A stretch of DNA of 36,330 nt from Prevotella sp. CAG:485 (GTDB lineage Bacteria; Bacteroidota; Bacteroidia; Bacteroidales; Muribaculaceae), in assembly GCA_000437495.1 (NCBI GenBank), contig FR897836.1, forward strand, positions 15,911-52,240, given 5' to 3'. Made by a program: the position numbers and the translations under genes. Shown one piece after another: positions 17,101 through 24,883 of this stretch. A model generated the notes under the pieces. It did no database searches. It was given only the letters and a program-made list of their open reading frames with translations, and was not told the origin of the DNA. Position 1 is the first letter of the stretch. Every line of letters begins with the position of its first letter.

Positions 17101-18644
17101 TTTACGACCTCAATCTGCGTGTCAGTCCGCGGGTAGCCGCCACGCAAACGCTTTTGAAGAATGAGATAGAGAAAGCCACAGGCGTCAAAATAGACAATTG
17201 GCGCATATGCAGCCGCAGCATCGATGCCCGTCAGCGACAGGTCTTTGTCAATCTGCGCGTGGAGGCTTCAAAGGGTGAGCCGTTGCCGCCGTTATATACC
17301 CCCGTAAACCTGCCAAAACTGCCCTCTGACGCGCCCAAAGTGATTATAGTAGGTGCAGGTCCCGGAGGACTTTTTGCGGCACTCAGAGCCATAGAAACGG
17401 GCATAAAGCCTATCTTGCTTGAACGGGGACGAGATGTGGACAGCCGACGCAAAAATATTGCCGATATTTCTCGACTTGGCGTTGTTGACGCAGATTCAAA
17501 TTACTGTTTCGGCGAAGGTGGCGCAGGAGCCTATTCCGACGGCAAGCTCTACACAAGGAGCAAAAAACGTGGGCCTGTAAAAGAGATTCTCTCTCTCCTT
17601 GTGCAACATGGCGCTGACCCGGCTATCCTTGTAGATGCTCATCCGCACATAGGAAGCGATAAGTTGCCGAAGGTAATCAGCAACATCCGCAATGCCATAT
17701 TGGAAGCCGGCGGAGAGGTGCATTTTGAGTCTAAAGTTACCGGCCTTTTGCTGGATAACGGTGTAGCCAAAGGCGTAAGACTGGCCGATGGCAGGAAATT
17801 TGAAGGCCCTGTGGTACTTGCCACCGGACATTCCGCCCGCGACGTTTACCGCTTCCTGAAAGAGCAGGGAGTGAGTCTTGAGTCAAAGGCTCTTGCCATA
17901 GGAGTCCGGCTGGAACATCCGCAGGAACTGATTGACAGAATCCAGTATCATTCACCCAAGGGAAGAGGAGAGTTCCTTCCGGCCGCCGAATACAGTTTTA
18001 CCGCCCAGGTTGACGGGCGTGGAGTTTACAGCTTCTGTATGTGTCCCGGCGGAGTAATAGTGCCCTCGGCAAGTGGTCCGGAACAGAACGTTGTCAACGG
18101 CATGTCAGCCTCCGGCCGTTCGGGCAGATGGGCCAACTCAGGCATGGTTGTGGAATTGCATCCGGAGGATTTCCCCGAATACAGCGAATATGGCGAGCTG
18201 TGTATGATGGAGTTGCAGGAGAGTCTGGAGCGCAATTTCTATCATGCCGCCGGAAACAGCCTCAAGGCGCCGGCTCAGCGAATGACCGATTTTGTCAATG
18301 GCAAAGTCTCTACAACGCTTGAATCCTCGTCCTTCCCCAACGGGCTTATCAGCTTGCCTGTGCATTTCCTGCTTCCTCCGCAGATTTCCGACCGACTGAG
18401 AGAAGGCTTCCGCATCTTCGGCAAACGTGCTAAGGGATTTCTGACACCCCAGGCTACTGTAGTAGGTCTTGAGAGCCGCACATCGAGTCCCGTGCGTATT
18501 CCCCGCGACAATGATAGCGGAATGCACGTTGGCATAGCGAACCTCTATCCTGTGGGAGAGGGTGCCGGATATGCCGGCGGAATTGTTTCAGCAGCTATTG
18601 ACGGGCGCAATGCCATTGACCATCTTATAAAAAATATGCAATGA
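17097..18644 (+). CDS. COG2509-type FAD-dependent oxidoreductase, function unknown
   Basis: 515 residues. The N-terminal 75 residues are a small accessory domain. VIIVGAGPGGLFAALRA (83-99) is the FAD Rossmann loop, ending at LLERG (107-111). FGEGGAGAYSDGKLYTR (138-154) and VLATGHSARDVYRFL are typical of the COG2509 family. The C-terminal region ends with YPVGEGAGYAGGIVSAAIDG, the second FAD contact. No substrate has been assigned to the family, to my knowledge. Four-base overlaps with both rlhA and tsaB suggest it is produced together with two RNA-modification proteins, which makes a redox role in RNA modification worth considering; that is inference only. Confidence 0.88.
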   Translation: MIYDLNLRVSPRVAATQTLLKNEIEKATGVKIDNWRICSRSIDARQRQVFVNLRVEASKGEPLPPLYTPVNLPKLPSDAPKVIIVGAGPGGLFAALRAIETGIKPILLERGRDVDSRRKNIADISRLGVVDADSNYCFGEGGAGAYSDGKLYTRSKKRGPVKEILSLLVQHGADPAILVDAHPHIGSDKLPKVISNIRNAILEAGGEVHFESKVTGLLLDNGVAKGVRLADGRKFEGPVVLATGHSARDVYRFLKEQGVSLESKALAIGVRLEHPQELIDRIQYHSPKGRGEFLPAAEYSFTAQVDGRGVYSFCMCPGGVIVPSASGPEQNVVNGMSASGRSGRWANSGMVVELHPEDFPEYSEYGELCMMELQESLERNFYHAAGNSLKAPAQRMTDFVNGKVSTTLESSSFPNGLISLPVHFLLPPQISDRLREGFRIFGKRAKGFLTPQATVVGLESRTSSPVRIPRDNDSGMHVGIANLYPVGEGAGYAGGIVSAAIDGRNAIDHLIKNMQ

Positions 18645-19330
18645 TACTACTCATAGAAACCTCTGCCGAGATTTGTTCCGTGGCTCTTTGCCACGAAGGT
18701 ATGCTGATGTGGCAAAAGCGCGAGGACACGCCTATGCGTCATTCCGAAGTACTTGCTCCATTTATAGAACAGGCTCTTGGCGAGCTTGAGCGCAGAGAAT
18801 TAAAGCTCGATGCCGTGGCAGTGAGCCTTGGCCCGGGTTCATACACAGGTTTGCGCATAGGTCTTTCGGAGGCTAAAGGGTTATGCTTTGGCCGTGATAT
18901 CCCCCTTATCGGCGTCAACACTCTTCAGGCCTTGGCCGTAAAAGCCATGTTCATGTCGCACAACTGGGAAGGCGATGAAATTCTCATTCCTATGATTGAC
19001 GCCAGGCGAATGGAGGTCTATACTGCCGCTTACGACTTTGCCCTGAATGAAATAATGCCGCCTCAGGCTCTTATTCTTGATGCCGACAGTTATTCAGAGC
19101 TTCCTGAAGGCAGAAAGGCATTCTTCTTCGGCTCGGGTGCCGAGAAGGCCAAGGGGCTTTTCAATCGGCCTGATACCGAGTACCTGAAAGTTGCTCCTCT
19201 GTTGGCGTGCGATTTGATGGCTCTTGCCGAAAGGAGTTTCAGGCATAGCGATTTCCTTGATGTGGCATATTCAACGCCATTTTATATCAAGGCCGTTCAT
19301 ACTACAAAGCCGAAAGACCGCAAATTTTAA
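18641..19330 (+). CDS. tsaB: tRNA threonylcarbamoyladenosine biosynthesis protein TsaB
   Basis: 229 residues. TsaB is the inactive ASKHA-fold partner that supports TsaD in making t6A at position 37 of ANN-decoding tRNAs. ILLIETSAEICSVAL opens the fold, HSEVLAPFIEQAL follows, and VSLGPGSYTGLRIGLSEAKG is the diagnostic motif. The start overlaps the COG2509 stop (ATGA). tsaD and tsaE are not in the window. It closes the run of overlapping genes that began near rfbA. Confidence 0.94.
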   Translation: MILLIETSAEICSVALCHEGMLMWQKREDTPMRHSEVLAPFIEQALGELERRELKLDAVAVSLGPGSYTGLRIGLSEAKGLCFGRDIPLIGVNTLQALAVKAMFMSHNWEGDEILIPMIDARRMEVYTAAYDFALNEIMPPQALILDADSYSELPEGRKAFFFGSGAEKAKGLFNRPDTEYLKVAPLLACDLMALAERSFRHSDFLDVAYSTPFYIKAVHTTKPKDRKF

Positions 19331-19345
19331 GGCCATAACTTAATT

Positions 19346-19401
19346 TCTACACATCTGCGAAGCAGACAATAAAGTTACCGGTTCTGCGTTAAATGTGTAG
19401 A
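19346..19401 (+). promoter_or_regulatory. Structured leader upstream of the GH53 gene
   Basis: TCTACACAT (19346-19354) and ATGTGTAGA (19393-19401) are perfect 9-base inverted arms ending two bases from the GH53 ATG. Inside, TCTGC (19354-19358), GCAGA (19362-19366) and TCTGC (19383-19387) are arranged so that the middle segment can pair with either neighbour. The arrangement could act as an RNA switch at the start codon or as a protein-binding operator; nothing here shows which. Confidence 0.45.
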
Positions 19402-19402
19402 T

Positions 19403-20452
19403 ATGAAAGGTAAAGTTTTAAGTTGGATAAAAGGTAAGTTCCTGCTTTCGGCAGCGGCTTTGCTGCTGTCTGTTCCGGCAGTCTCAGCTCAGCTTTGGTT
19501 AGGTGCTGACATAAGCGGTGTTTCGGCCGACGAGGCTCATGGCAGGACTTTTTATGATAAAGATGGCAATGAGGCCGACCTGTTCGCTCTCATGAAAGAC
19601 TATGGCATGAATGCCATCAGGCTGAGAGTATGGGTGAATCCGAAAGATGGCTTCTGCAGTCCGAGTGATGTGCTTGAAATGGCTCGTCGAGCGCAGGATG
19701 TGGGTCTGCCGGTGATGATTGATTTTCATTACAGCGACTGGTGGGCTGACCCCGGCAAACAGAATATTCCCGAGGCTTGGAAAGATATGAGCGTGGAGGA
19801 AATGTCGAGCGCTCTCTATGACCACACTCGCGAAACGCTGGAATTGTTGCGCGACAACGGCATTGAGGTGCCTTGGGTACAGGTAGGCAACGAGACTACT
19901 CACGGCTTCCTGTGGCCCGTGGGACGCATAGAGGAGAATCCCCAGAACTATGCCATGCTCACTCAGGCAGGCTATGACGCTGTAAAGGAAGTATATCCCG
20001 ATGCGCAGGTGATTGTGCATCTTGACAACGGATTCGATGCCGACCTCTATGACCGTGTCTTCGACATCCTGCAGGAGAATGGAACCCGCTGGGATATCAT
20101 AGGCATGAGTGTCTACCCTTACTGGGCTATGGAGGGTAAATTCCGCCCGGACGCTGAATCCACTCTTAACGACGCTATTGCAAATGCTCAGCGGCTGTAT
20201 GAGAAATATGGCACTAATGTGATGATAACCGAGGTTGGTGTTGATGCCCGCGAGCCGGAGAAGGGCCGCGACTTCATGATACAGCTCTTCGACAAGGTCA
20301 TTGATGAATCAAACGGTTCTATTACGGGTGTCTTTTACTGGGCTCCGGAAATTAATGCTGACGCAGATTATCATTTAGGAGCGTTTGACAAAGACCGCCC
20401 CACGGTAATCTTAGACGCTTTCAGAATAGCTTCTGAAAAAGCCGGCAACTAA
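19403..20452 (+). CDS. Secreted glycoside hydrolase family 53 endo-beta-1,4-galactanase
   Basis: 349 residues. Residues 1-29 are a Sec signal peptide (basic start, LLSAAALLLSVPAVSA). The rest is one GH53 (beta/alpha)8 barrel: GADISGVSADEAHG, IRLRVWVNP, MIDFHYSDWWADPGKQ, the acid/base Glu164 in VQVGNETTHGFLWP, and the nucleophile Glu277 in MITEVGVD. The family cleaves beta-1,4-galactan of pectic arabinogalactan I. No lipobox is seen, so it is probably periplasmic or released. No carbohydrate-binding module is visible. It stands alone: no SusC/SusD pair or other glycosidase lies beside it. Confidence 0.93.
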   Translation: MKGKVLSWIKGKFLLSAAALLLSVPAVSAQLWLGADISGVSADEAHGRTFYDKDGNEADLFALMKDYGMNAIRLRVWVNPKDGFCSPSDVLEMARRAQDVGLPVMIDFHYSDWWADPGKQNIPEAWKDMSVEEMSSALYDHTRETLELLRDNGIEVPWVQVGNETTHGFLWPVGRIEENPQNYAMLTQAGYDAVKEVYPDAQVIVHLDNGFDADLYDRVFDILQENGTRWDIIGMSVYPYWAMEGKFRPDAESTLNDAIANAQRLYEKYGTNVMITEVGVDAREPEKGRDFMIQLFDKVIDESNGSITGVFYWAPEINADADYHLGAFDKDRPTVILDAFRIASEKAGN

Positions 20453-20480
20453 CTGCTTGCGAAAGGGCGGCTTGCCCCTA

Positions 20481-20530
20481 AATTAGCTAAAATAGCTAGA
20501 TTAGCTACAATACCCGCTAAGTAAGCTACT
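20481..20530. repeat. Short 9-base-period TAGCTA repeat between convergent genes
   Basis: TAGCTA occurs at 20484-20489, 20493-20498 and 20502-20507, exactly 9 bases apart, and GCTA recurs at 20516 and 20525. The array fills the 73-base gap between the GH53 stop and the TAG stop of the minus-strand TPR gene. It is too short for a CRISPR. Confidence 0.6.
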
Positions 20531-21758
20531 TTAACAGCGAAGTATCATAATCCACCGCATCAAGGATATTGCGAATAAGTTGCAAATCTTTTGGATCGGT
20601 GGTTTTTTCTTGTGCTCTTTTCGCCATATTGGCCGCAGGAATAAGATATATGTCAATCAGATCCTGACCGGCTTTTCTCCGTTGCCTTACATTGCCGGTA
20701 ATCTTATCCTTGCGGGCATGAGCCGTGCGATAGAGCATGTGAGCGCCGCGCATCAGCATTTTTGATGAGATGTCGGGATTCTCGGCTGCTAATTTATAGT
20801 CGATGGCAGCGGCATCCGTGCGGCCTATGCTTTCGTTGACCCAGCCGCGCAAGGCGCGAGGCAGCCATTCATCAGGCGTCAAAGCAATCTGACGGTTGAG
20901 AATACTCATAATGGAGTCAGTCTGTCCTGTGGCGATATATATCTGAGTCAACCGGCTAAGGAAATCCGGTTGGGTTGTTCCGTGATGCTTGTAGGCTCGG
21001 GTGGCAATTCGGAGCAGTGAGTCCTGAGCCTCCTGCTGCAGATTCACCGAATCACGGGCCATCTGCTCCCAGATAGCCATGCTGTAAAGATAGAGATTCT
21101 CGGAGTGTTTACCCAAAGCCTCAGCCTTGCCGAAAGCTCGCAAAGCTCTGCGCGACTCTTTACCTCCGAAAGCACTCAATCCGGCATAATAATAAAGATT
21201 CGGCAGCAGAGTATCCGGCAAAAGTTTTCGGCTCCTTATCATAGCCGGATTCGAGGCTAAAGCAGCAGCGGCAACAAATCCGTCGTAAGCCTGAGGGTAA
21301 TATTTTTTTGCAGCATAGCTTATGGCACCGGCGCGATATAAATCGTAGGCCTTGGCGTCGAGTTGCGACAGGATGTCGTTGCTGTAACGGGGTTTGATAC
21401 GGCCCTTCTTGTCGGGCATGGAGTCAAGAGGAAGCGCCTTGAGCATATATCTGTAACCCTGAAGCAATTTCGAGGTCATGGCATCGTCAGTAACACTGGC
21501 ATCTTTCGGGTTTATCTCGCGTTTGCGCTGGTCTGCCTCAAAACTTCGCCATTCCACCATGGCGGCGACATAATAAGTGCGGGCCTGACTGCCCGTTTTC
21601 TCATCCTCCATGGCCTCCTTAAGCAGCTTGCGTGCTTCGTCAACACTTTCCGTCTTGCCAACCAGACGCCATGCCGCATCAACATTCTTCTTCTGGGCCG
21701 GCAGGGTCAGAGCAAAGAATGAGGCTAAAAGTATCAGTGTTAATCTTAGTCTGTACAT
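20526..21758 (-). CDS. Exported TPR-like repeat protein, function unknown
   Basis: 410 residues from the ATG at 21758. The open frame continues another 188 codons upstream, but that part is antisense to the TonB receptor gene. MYRLRLTLILLASFFALTLPAQKK is a signal peptide placed just behind a consensus promoter, which decides the start. The mature part is almost wholly alpha-helical with repeated A-x-x-Y/F and G-x-x-x-A spacing (YDGFVAAAALA, YYYAGLSAFGGKESRRALRAF, LTQIYIATGQTDSIMSIL), as in tetratricopeptide-like solenoids. The location is probably periplasmic or outer-membrane associated. I do not recognise a named family. It is divergent from the TonB-dependent receptor, and the two share a 90-base intergenic region. 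Confidence 0.82.
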   Translation of the reverse strand: MYRLRLTLILLASFFALTLPAQKKNVDAAWRLVGKTESVDEARKLLKEAMEDEKTGSQARTYYVAAMVEWRSFEADQRKREINPKDASVTDDAMTSKLLQGYRYMLKALPLDSMPDKKGRIKPRYSNDILSQLDAKAYDLYRAGAISYAAKKYYPQAYDGFVAAAALASNPAMIRSRKLLPDTLLPNLYYYAGLSAFGGKESRRALRAFGKAEALGKHSENLYLYSMAIWEQMARDSVNLQQEAQDSLLRIATRAYKHHGTTQPDFLSRLTQIYIATGQTDSIMSILNRQIALTPDEWLPRALRGWVNESIGRTDAAAIDYKLAAENPDISSKMLMRGAHMLYRTAHARKDKITGNVRQRRKAGQDLIDIYLIPAANMAKRAQEKTTDPKDLQLIRNILDAVDYDTSLLK

Positions 21759-21769
21759 CTTTTCAACTG

Positions 21770-21801
21770 CAAAATTACAACATTCGGCCCGGACGTGCAA
21801 A
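21770..21801 (-). promoter_or_regulatory. Bacteroidetes-type promoter of the TPR-like gene
   Basis: Read on the minus strand, TTTG (21801-21798) and TAATTTTG (21777-21770) are separated by 20 bases, an exact -33/-7 match. The ATG at 21758 lies 11 bases beyond the -7 box. Confidence 0.72.
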
Positions 21802-21848
21802 ACTACTTTCCTATATAATATTGGAGCTTGGAGTGCGTTAAATAATTG

Positions 21849-24245
21849 ATGAATAAAATAACTTTTGTTCTTATCGTTCTGCTCGTCGGCATTATACCTG
21901 CTGCGGCTCAGAACGTCAAGATAAGCGGTAAAATCATAGACCAGGAAGATAAACCCATTGAATTTGCCACAGTGCGAATCGGTGGCACAGCGGTCGGCAC
22001 CAACACCAATCTCGAGGGCGGCTATATGCTTTCGATAGCGCCTCGCGACACTCTGGAGCTGATATTTACCGCCATCGGCTATCGGTCGGTAAAACGCACT
22101 TTGGTGGATGCAAAAGGCGACATTACCCTTAATGTGAAGATGCTGCCCGAAGACCACATGCTCGATGAAGTGCAGATTCAGGGCTATCGTCCCAATTCGC
22201 AGGGAATGCAGAATATAGATGTTGAGAACCTGAAGGTCTCGCCCGACGTCAGCGGCGGCAGCGTGGAGTCGCTGATTGGCACTATGGCCGGTGTTACGCA
22301 GAACAATGAAATGTCGTCGCAATATAACGTCCGCGGCGGCAGCTTTGATGAGAACTCAGTGTATATCAACGGCATAGAGCTTTATCGGCCGCAGCTTATC
22401 AGCAATGGCCAGCAGGAGGGTCTGAGTATCATCAACCCTGATATGATTGGCTCAATAAATTTCTCGTCGGGTGGTTTCTCGGCGCGTTACAGCGACAAAA
22501 TGAGCTCTGTGCTGGATATAACCTATCGCGAGCCTCAGGCTTTTGAAGGTGCGGTTTCGGCCTCTCTCATGGGTGGAAGCATCATGATTGGCCAGAACTC
22601 AGGCAAGTTCTCTCAGTTGCATGGTGCCCGATTGAAAAAGAACAATTCTATGCTGAGCAGTCTCGACAGCAAGGGTGAATATGACCCCACTTTCTTCGAC
22701 TATCAGCTCAACATGAATTACAAACCCAACGACAAGATTGCAGTCAATCTGCTGGGCAACATAAACCTGAACCACTATAACTTCAAGCCTCACGACCGCG
22801 AAACGAGTTTCGGCATTGCCGACGATGTGAAGAAGTTCAAGGTATATTTCGACGGCGAGGAGAAAGACCGTTTCGAGACGTATCTCGGGGCGCTGAGCGT
22901 TACCTGGCGTCCGTCGCAAGTCTTCACGCTTCAGTCGGGAGCGGGCGCCTTTCTCACAAATGAGTTTGTGAGCTATGACATCAGCGGCGAATATTGGCTT
23001 GACCAGGCCGGCACAAGCGGTTCGGGTGGCATCGGCGGTGAACAGGGTGTCGGCAAATATATGGAACATTCGCGCAACCGCCTGAAGGCAAGCGTCTTCC
23101 AGGTTTGGACTAATGCCCGCACTCAGATAGCCCGCCAAAACATCAGCATCGGACTTCAGTATCAGCATGAGACGTTCCGCGACCGCACTCGCGAATGGGA
23201 ATGGCGCGATTCGGCCGGTTATTCGCTGCCGACGGCGCCTGAGGGTGTACATCTGCTCTATAATCTGACTTCCCGGCAGGATGTGGTTACAAATCGCATA
23301 GCCTTCTTTGTGCAGGACACATATCATCTCAACACCGATGCCGCCTTCATGACCTTCAACGGCGGCGTGCGCGTGTCATATTGGGATTTCAATAAGGAGA
23401 CTCTCGTGTCGCCACGTTTCAATTTCAGCATTTCGCCGGCTGCTTTCAACCGCTGGACTTACCGCGCGGCCTTCGGCTGGTATTATCAGTCGCCTTTCTT
23501 CAAAGAATATCGCCGTGCAGTGCAGGATGAAGTAGGCAACGGTACTGTAGAGCTGAACCGCAACATCAAATCTCCCAGAAGCATACAGGTTATCCTCGGC
23601 ACAGACTTCACCTTCCGGGCTTTGAATAGGCCGTTCAAACTCACAGCCGAGGCCTATTACAAAAATATCTCGCGGATGATCAGCTATGAGTACGACAACC
23701 TCAAAGTAAATTATTCGGGTGTTAACGACTCTAAAGGTTACATCATGGGACTCGACCTGCGCTTCTTCGGCCAGTTTGTTGAAGGCAGCGACTCATGGAT
23801 TTCCTTCTCGCTGATGAAGACGCAGCAGGAACTCAACGGCAAGAAGATGCCTATGCCAAGCGACCATCGTTATTCTGTAGCCCTCTTCTTCACCGATTAT
23901 TTCCCCAAATTCCCCAAGTTGAAATTTGCTCTGAGAGGCATCTTCTCCGACGGCCTTACCATGGTGCCTCCGCGTCAGTCGCGCGACGTTACCTGGTTCC
24001 GTGCGCCTGCCTACAAGCGTGTGGATATAGGTCTCAGCTATCAGATAGTTGGCTCTCCCAAAGGCGAGCAGCCACGCAAAGGCTGGCTTAAAGACCTCAC
24101 CATAGGCGTTGACCTCTTTAACCTGTTCGACATCACCAACGTGAGCAGCTATTACTGGATTACTGACGTCAACAATCTGCAGTATGCTGTGCCTAACTAC
24201 CTAACACGCCGCCAGTTCAACGTGCGCCTTTCAATGGAATTTTAA
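21849..24245 (+). CDS. TonB-dependent outer-membrane receptor with N-terminal carboxypeptidase-like domain
   Basis: 798 residues from ATG 21849 (a TTG three bases earlier is less likely). Residues 1-20 or so are a signal peptide ending in PAAAQ. About 23-105 is a carboxypeptidase-regulatory-like domain (ISGKIIDQEDKPIEFATVRI). The plug domain follows, with VESLIGTMAGVTQNNEM, YNVRGGSFDENSVYINGIEL and INFSSGGFSARYSDKMSSVLDI. The remainder is a beta-barrel closing with FNVRLSMEF, a C-terminal aromatic residue typical of outer-membrane barrels. It is shorter than SusC proteins and no SusD lies downstream, so the cargo is unknown (peptide, siderophore or other). Its only partner nearby is the divergent TPR-like gene. 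Confidence 0.93.
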   Translation: MNKITFVLIVLLVGIIPAAAQNVKISGKIIDQEDKPIEFATVRIGGTAVGTNTNLEGGYMLSIAPRDTLELIFTAIGYRSVKRTLVDAKGDITLNVKMLPEDHMLDEVQIQGYRPNSQGMQNIDVENLKVSPDVSGGSVESLIGTMAGVTQNNEMSSQYNVRGGSFDENSVYINGIELYRPQLISNGQQEGLSIINPDMIGSINFSSGGFSARYSDKMSSVLDITYREPQAFEGAVSASLMGGSIMIGQNSGKFSQLHGARLKKNNSMLSSLDSKGEYDPTFFDYQLNMNYKPNDKIAVNLLGNINLNHYNFKPHDRETSFGIADDVKKFKVYFDGEEKDRFETYLGALSVTWRPSQVFTLQSGAGAFLTNEFVSYDISGEYWLDQAGTSGSGGIGGEQGVGKYMEHSRNRLKASVFQVWTNARTQIARQNISIGLQYQHETFRDRTREWEWRDSAGYSLPTAPEGVHLLYNLTSRQDVVTNRIAFFVQDTYHLNTDAAFMTFNGGVRVSYWDFNKETLVSPRFNFSISPAAFNRWTYRAAFGWYYQSPFFKEYRRAVQDEVGNGTVELNRNIKSPRSIQVILGTDFTFRALNRPFKLTAEAYYKNISRMISYEYDNLKVNYSGVNDSKGYIMGLDLRFFGQFVEGSDSWISFSLMKTQQELNGKKMPMPSDHRYSVALFFTDYFPKFPKLKFALRGIFSDGLTMVPPRQSRDVTWFRAPAYKRVDIGLSYQIVGSPKGEQPRKGWLKDLTIGVDLFNLFDITNVSSYYWITDVNNLQYAVPNYLTRRQFNVRLSMEF

Positions 24246-24264
24246 CCAAGACAATCCCCTAAAC

Positions 24265-24303
24265 TAAAGCCGACTTGACAGAATCAGGTCGGCTTTAATT
24301 TTT
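24265..24303 (+). terminator. Rho-independent terminator after the TonB receptor gene
   Basis: TAAAGCCGAC (24265-24274) pairs perfectly with GTCGGCTTTA (24288-24297), and the stem can continue inward over TTGA/TCAG to a five-base loop. AATTTTT follows on the plus strand. It lies between convergent genes and may also slow minus-strand read-through. Confidence 0.85.
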
Positions 24304-24321
24304 AGGTTCGTGAAAGCTGAA

Positions 24322-24801
24322 TTATGCCGGATTGGGAGAATTACGCCCCTCAAGAAGGGTAAACAACTGAGTGGCGGCATTACGCGTATCGACCTTGCGG
24401 ATTACATCCGTTACGGTGCCGTCGTGGTCGCATACAAAAGTTGTGCGGACAATGCCCATGTATTCTCTTCCGGCGAGCTTTTTCAGCTGCCACACACCGG
24501 CCGTTTCGCACAGCGTATGTTCCGTGTCGGCAATAAGAGGGAAGGGCAGCTCATTCTTGGCTATGAAGCGCTGATGGCTCTTCTCATCGCCTGCGCTCAC
24601 ACCGATTATCTGATAGCCCATTTCCAGAAACTGCGTGTAGGCGGAAGCCAGTGAGCGGGCCTCGAGAGTGCAGCCCGGAGTTGAGTCCTTGGGATAGAAA
24701 TATATGATAAAGCGCACATTGGAAGGATAACTGCTCAGTCTTACCTCCTTGCCATTCTCATCCTTGCCCAGCAAGTCAGGGAATTTATCTTCTATATTCA
24801 T
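24322..24801 (-). CDS. bcp: Thioredoxin-dependent peroxiredoxin, Bcp/PrxQ type
   Basis: 159 residues from the ATG at 24801 (MNIEDKFPDLLG); a longer in-frame start at 24858 adds 19 unrelated residues. The peroxidatic cysteine is Cys44 in FYPKDSTPGCTLEA, with the PxxxTxxC pattern intact. The resolving cysteine often found five residues later is not present (Ser50 follows Arg49), and Cys99 in ADTEHTLCE is the only other obvious candidate before the C-terminal region. R-T-T-F-V in the late strand supports the family. It reduces peroxides with thioredoxin in the cytoplasm. The stop faces the terminator shared with the TonB receptor gene. Confidence 0.93.
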   Translation of the reverse strand: MNIEDKFPDLLGKDENGKEVRLSSYPSNVRFIIYFYPKDSTPGCTLEARSLASAYTQFLEMGYQIIGVSAGDEKSHQRFIAKNELPFPLIADTEHTLCETAGVWQLKKLAGREYMGIVRTTFVCDHDGTVTDVIRKVDTRNAATQLFTLLEGRNSPNPA

Positions 24802-24883
24802 GGTTTGAAAAGTTTTGGTTTTGAATTCTGAGGTACTGTCTATTACTCTAAACAACAACTCAGCAATATGTTCATCGGCCTGC

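Noticed and set aside
20481..20530. TAGCTA array as a CRISPR or attachment site
   Set aside because: Repeats are six bases with three-base spacers, and no cas or integrase gene is present.
21759..22322. Extension of the TPR-like gene by 188 codons
   Set aside because: It is antisense to the TonB receptor gene, and the signal peptide and promoter fix the start at 21758.
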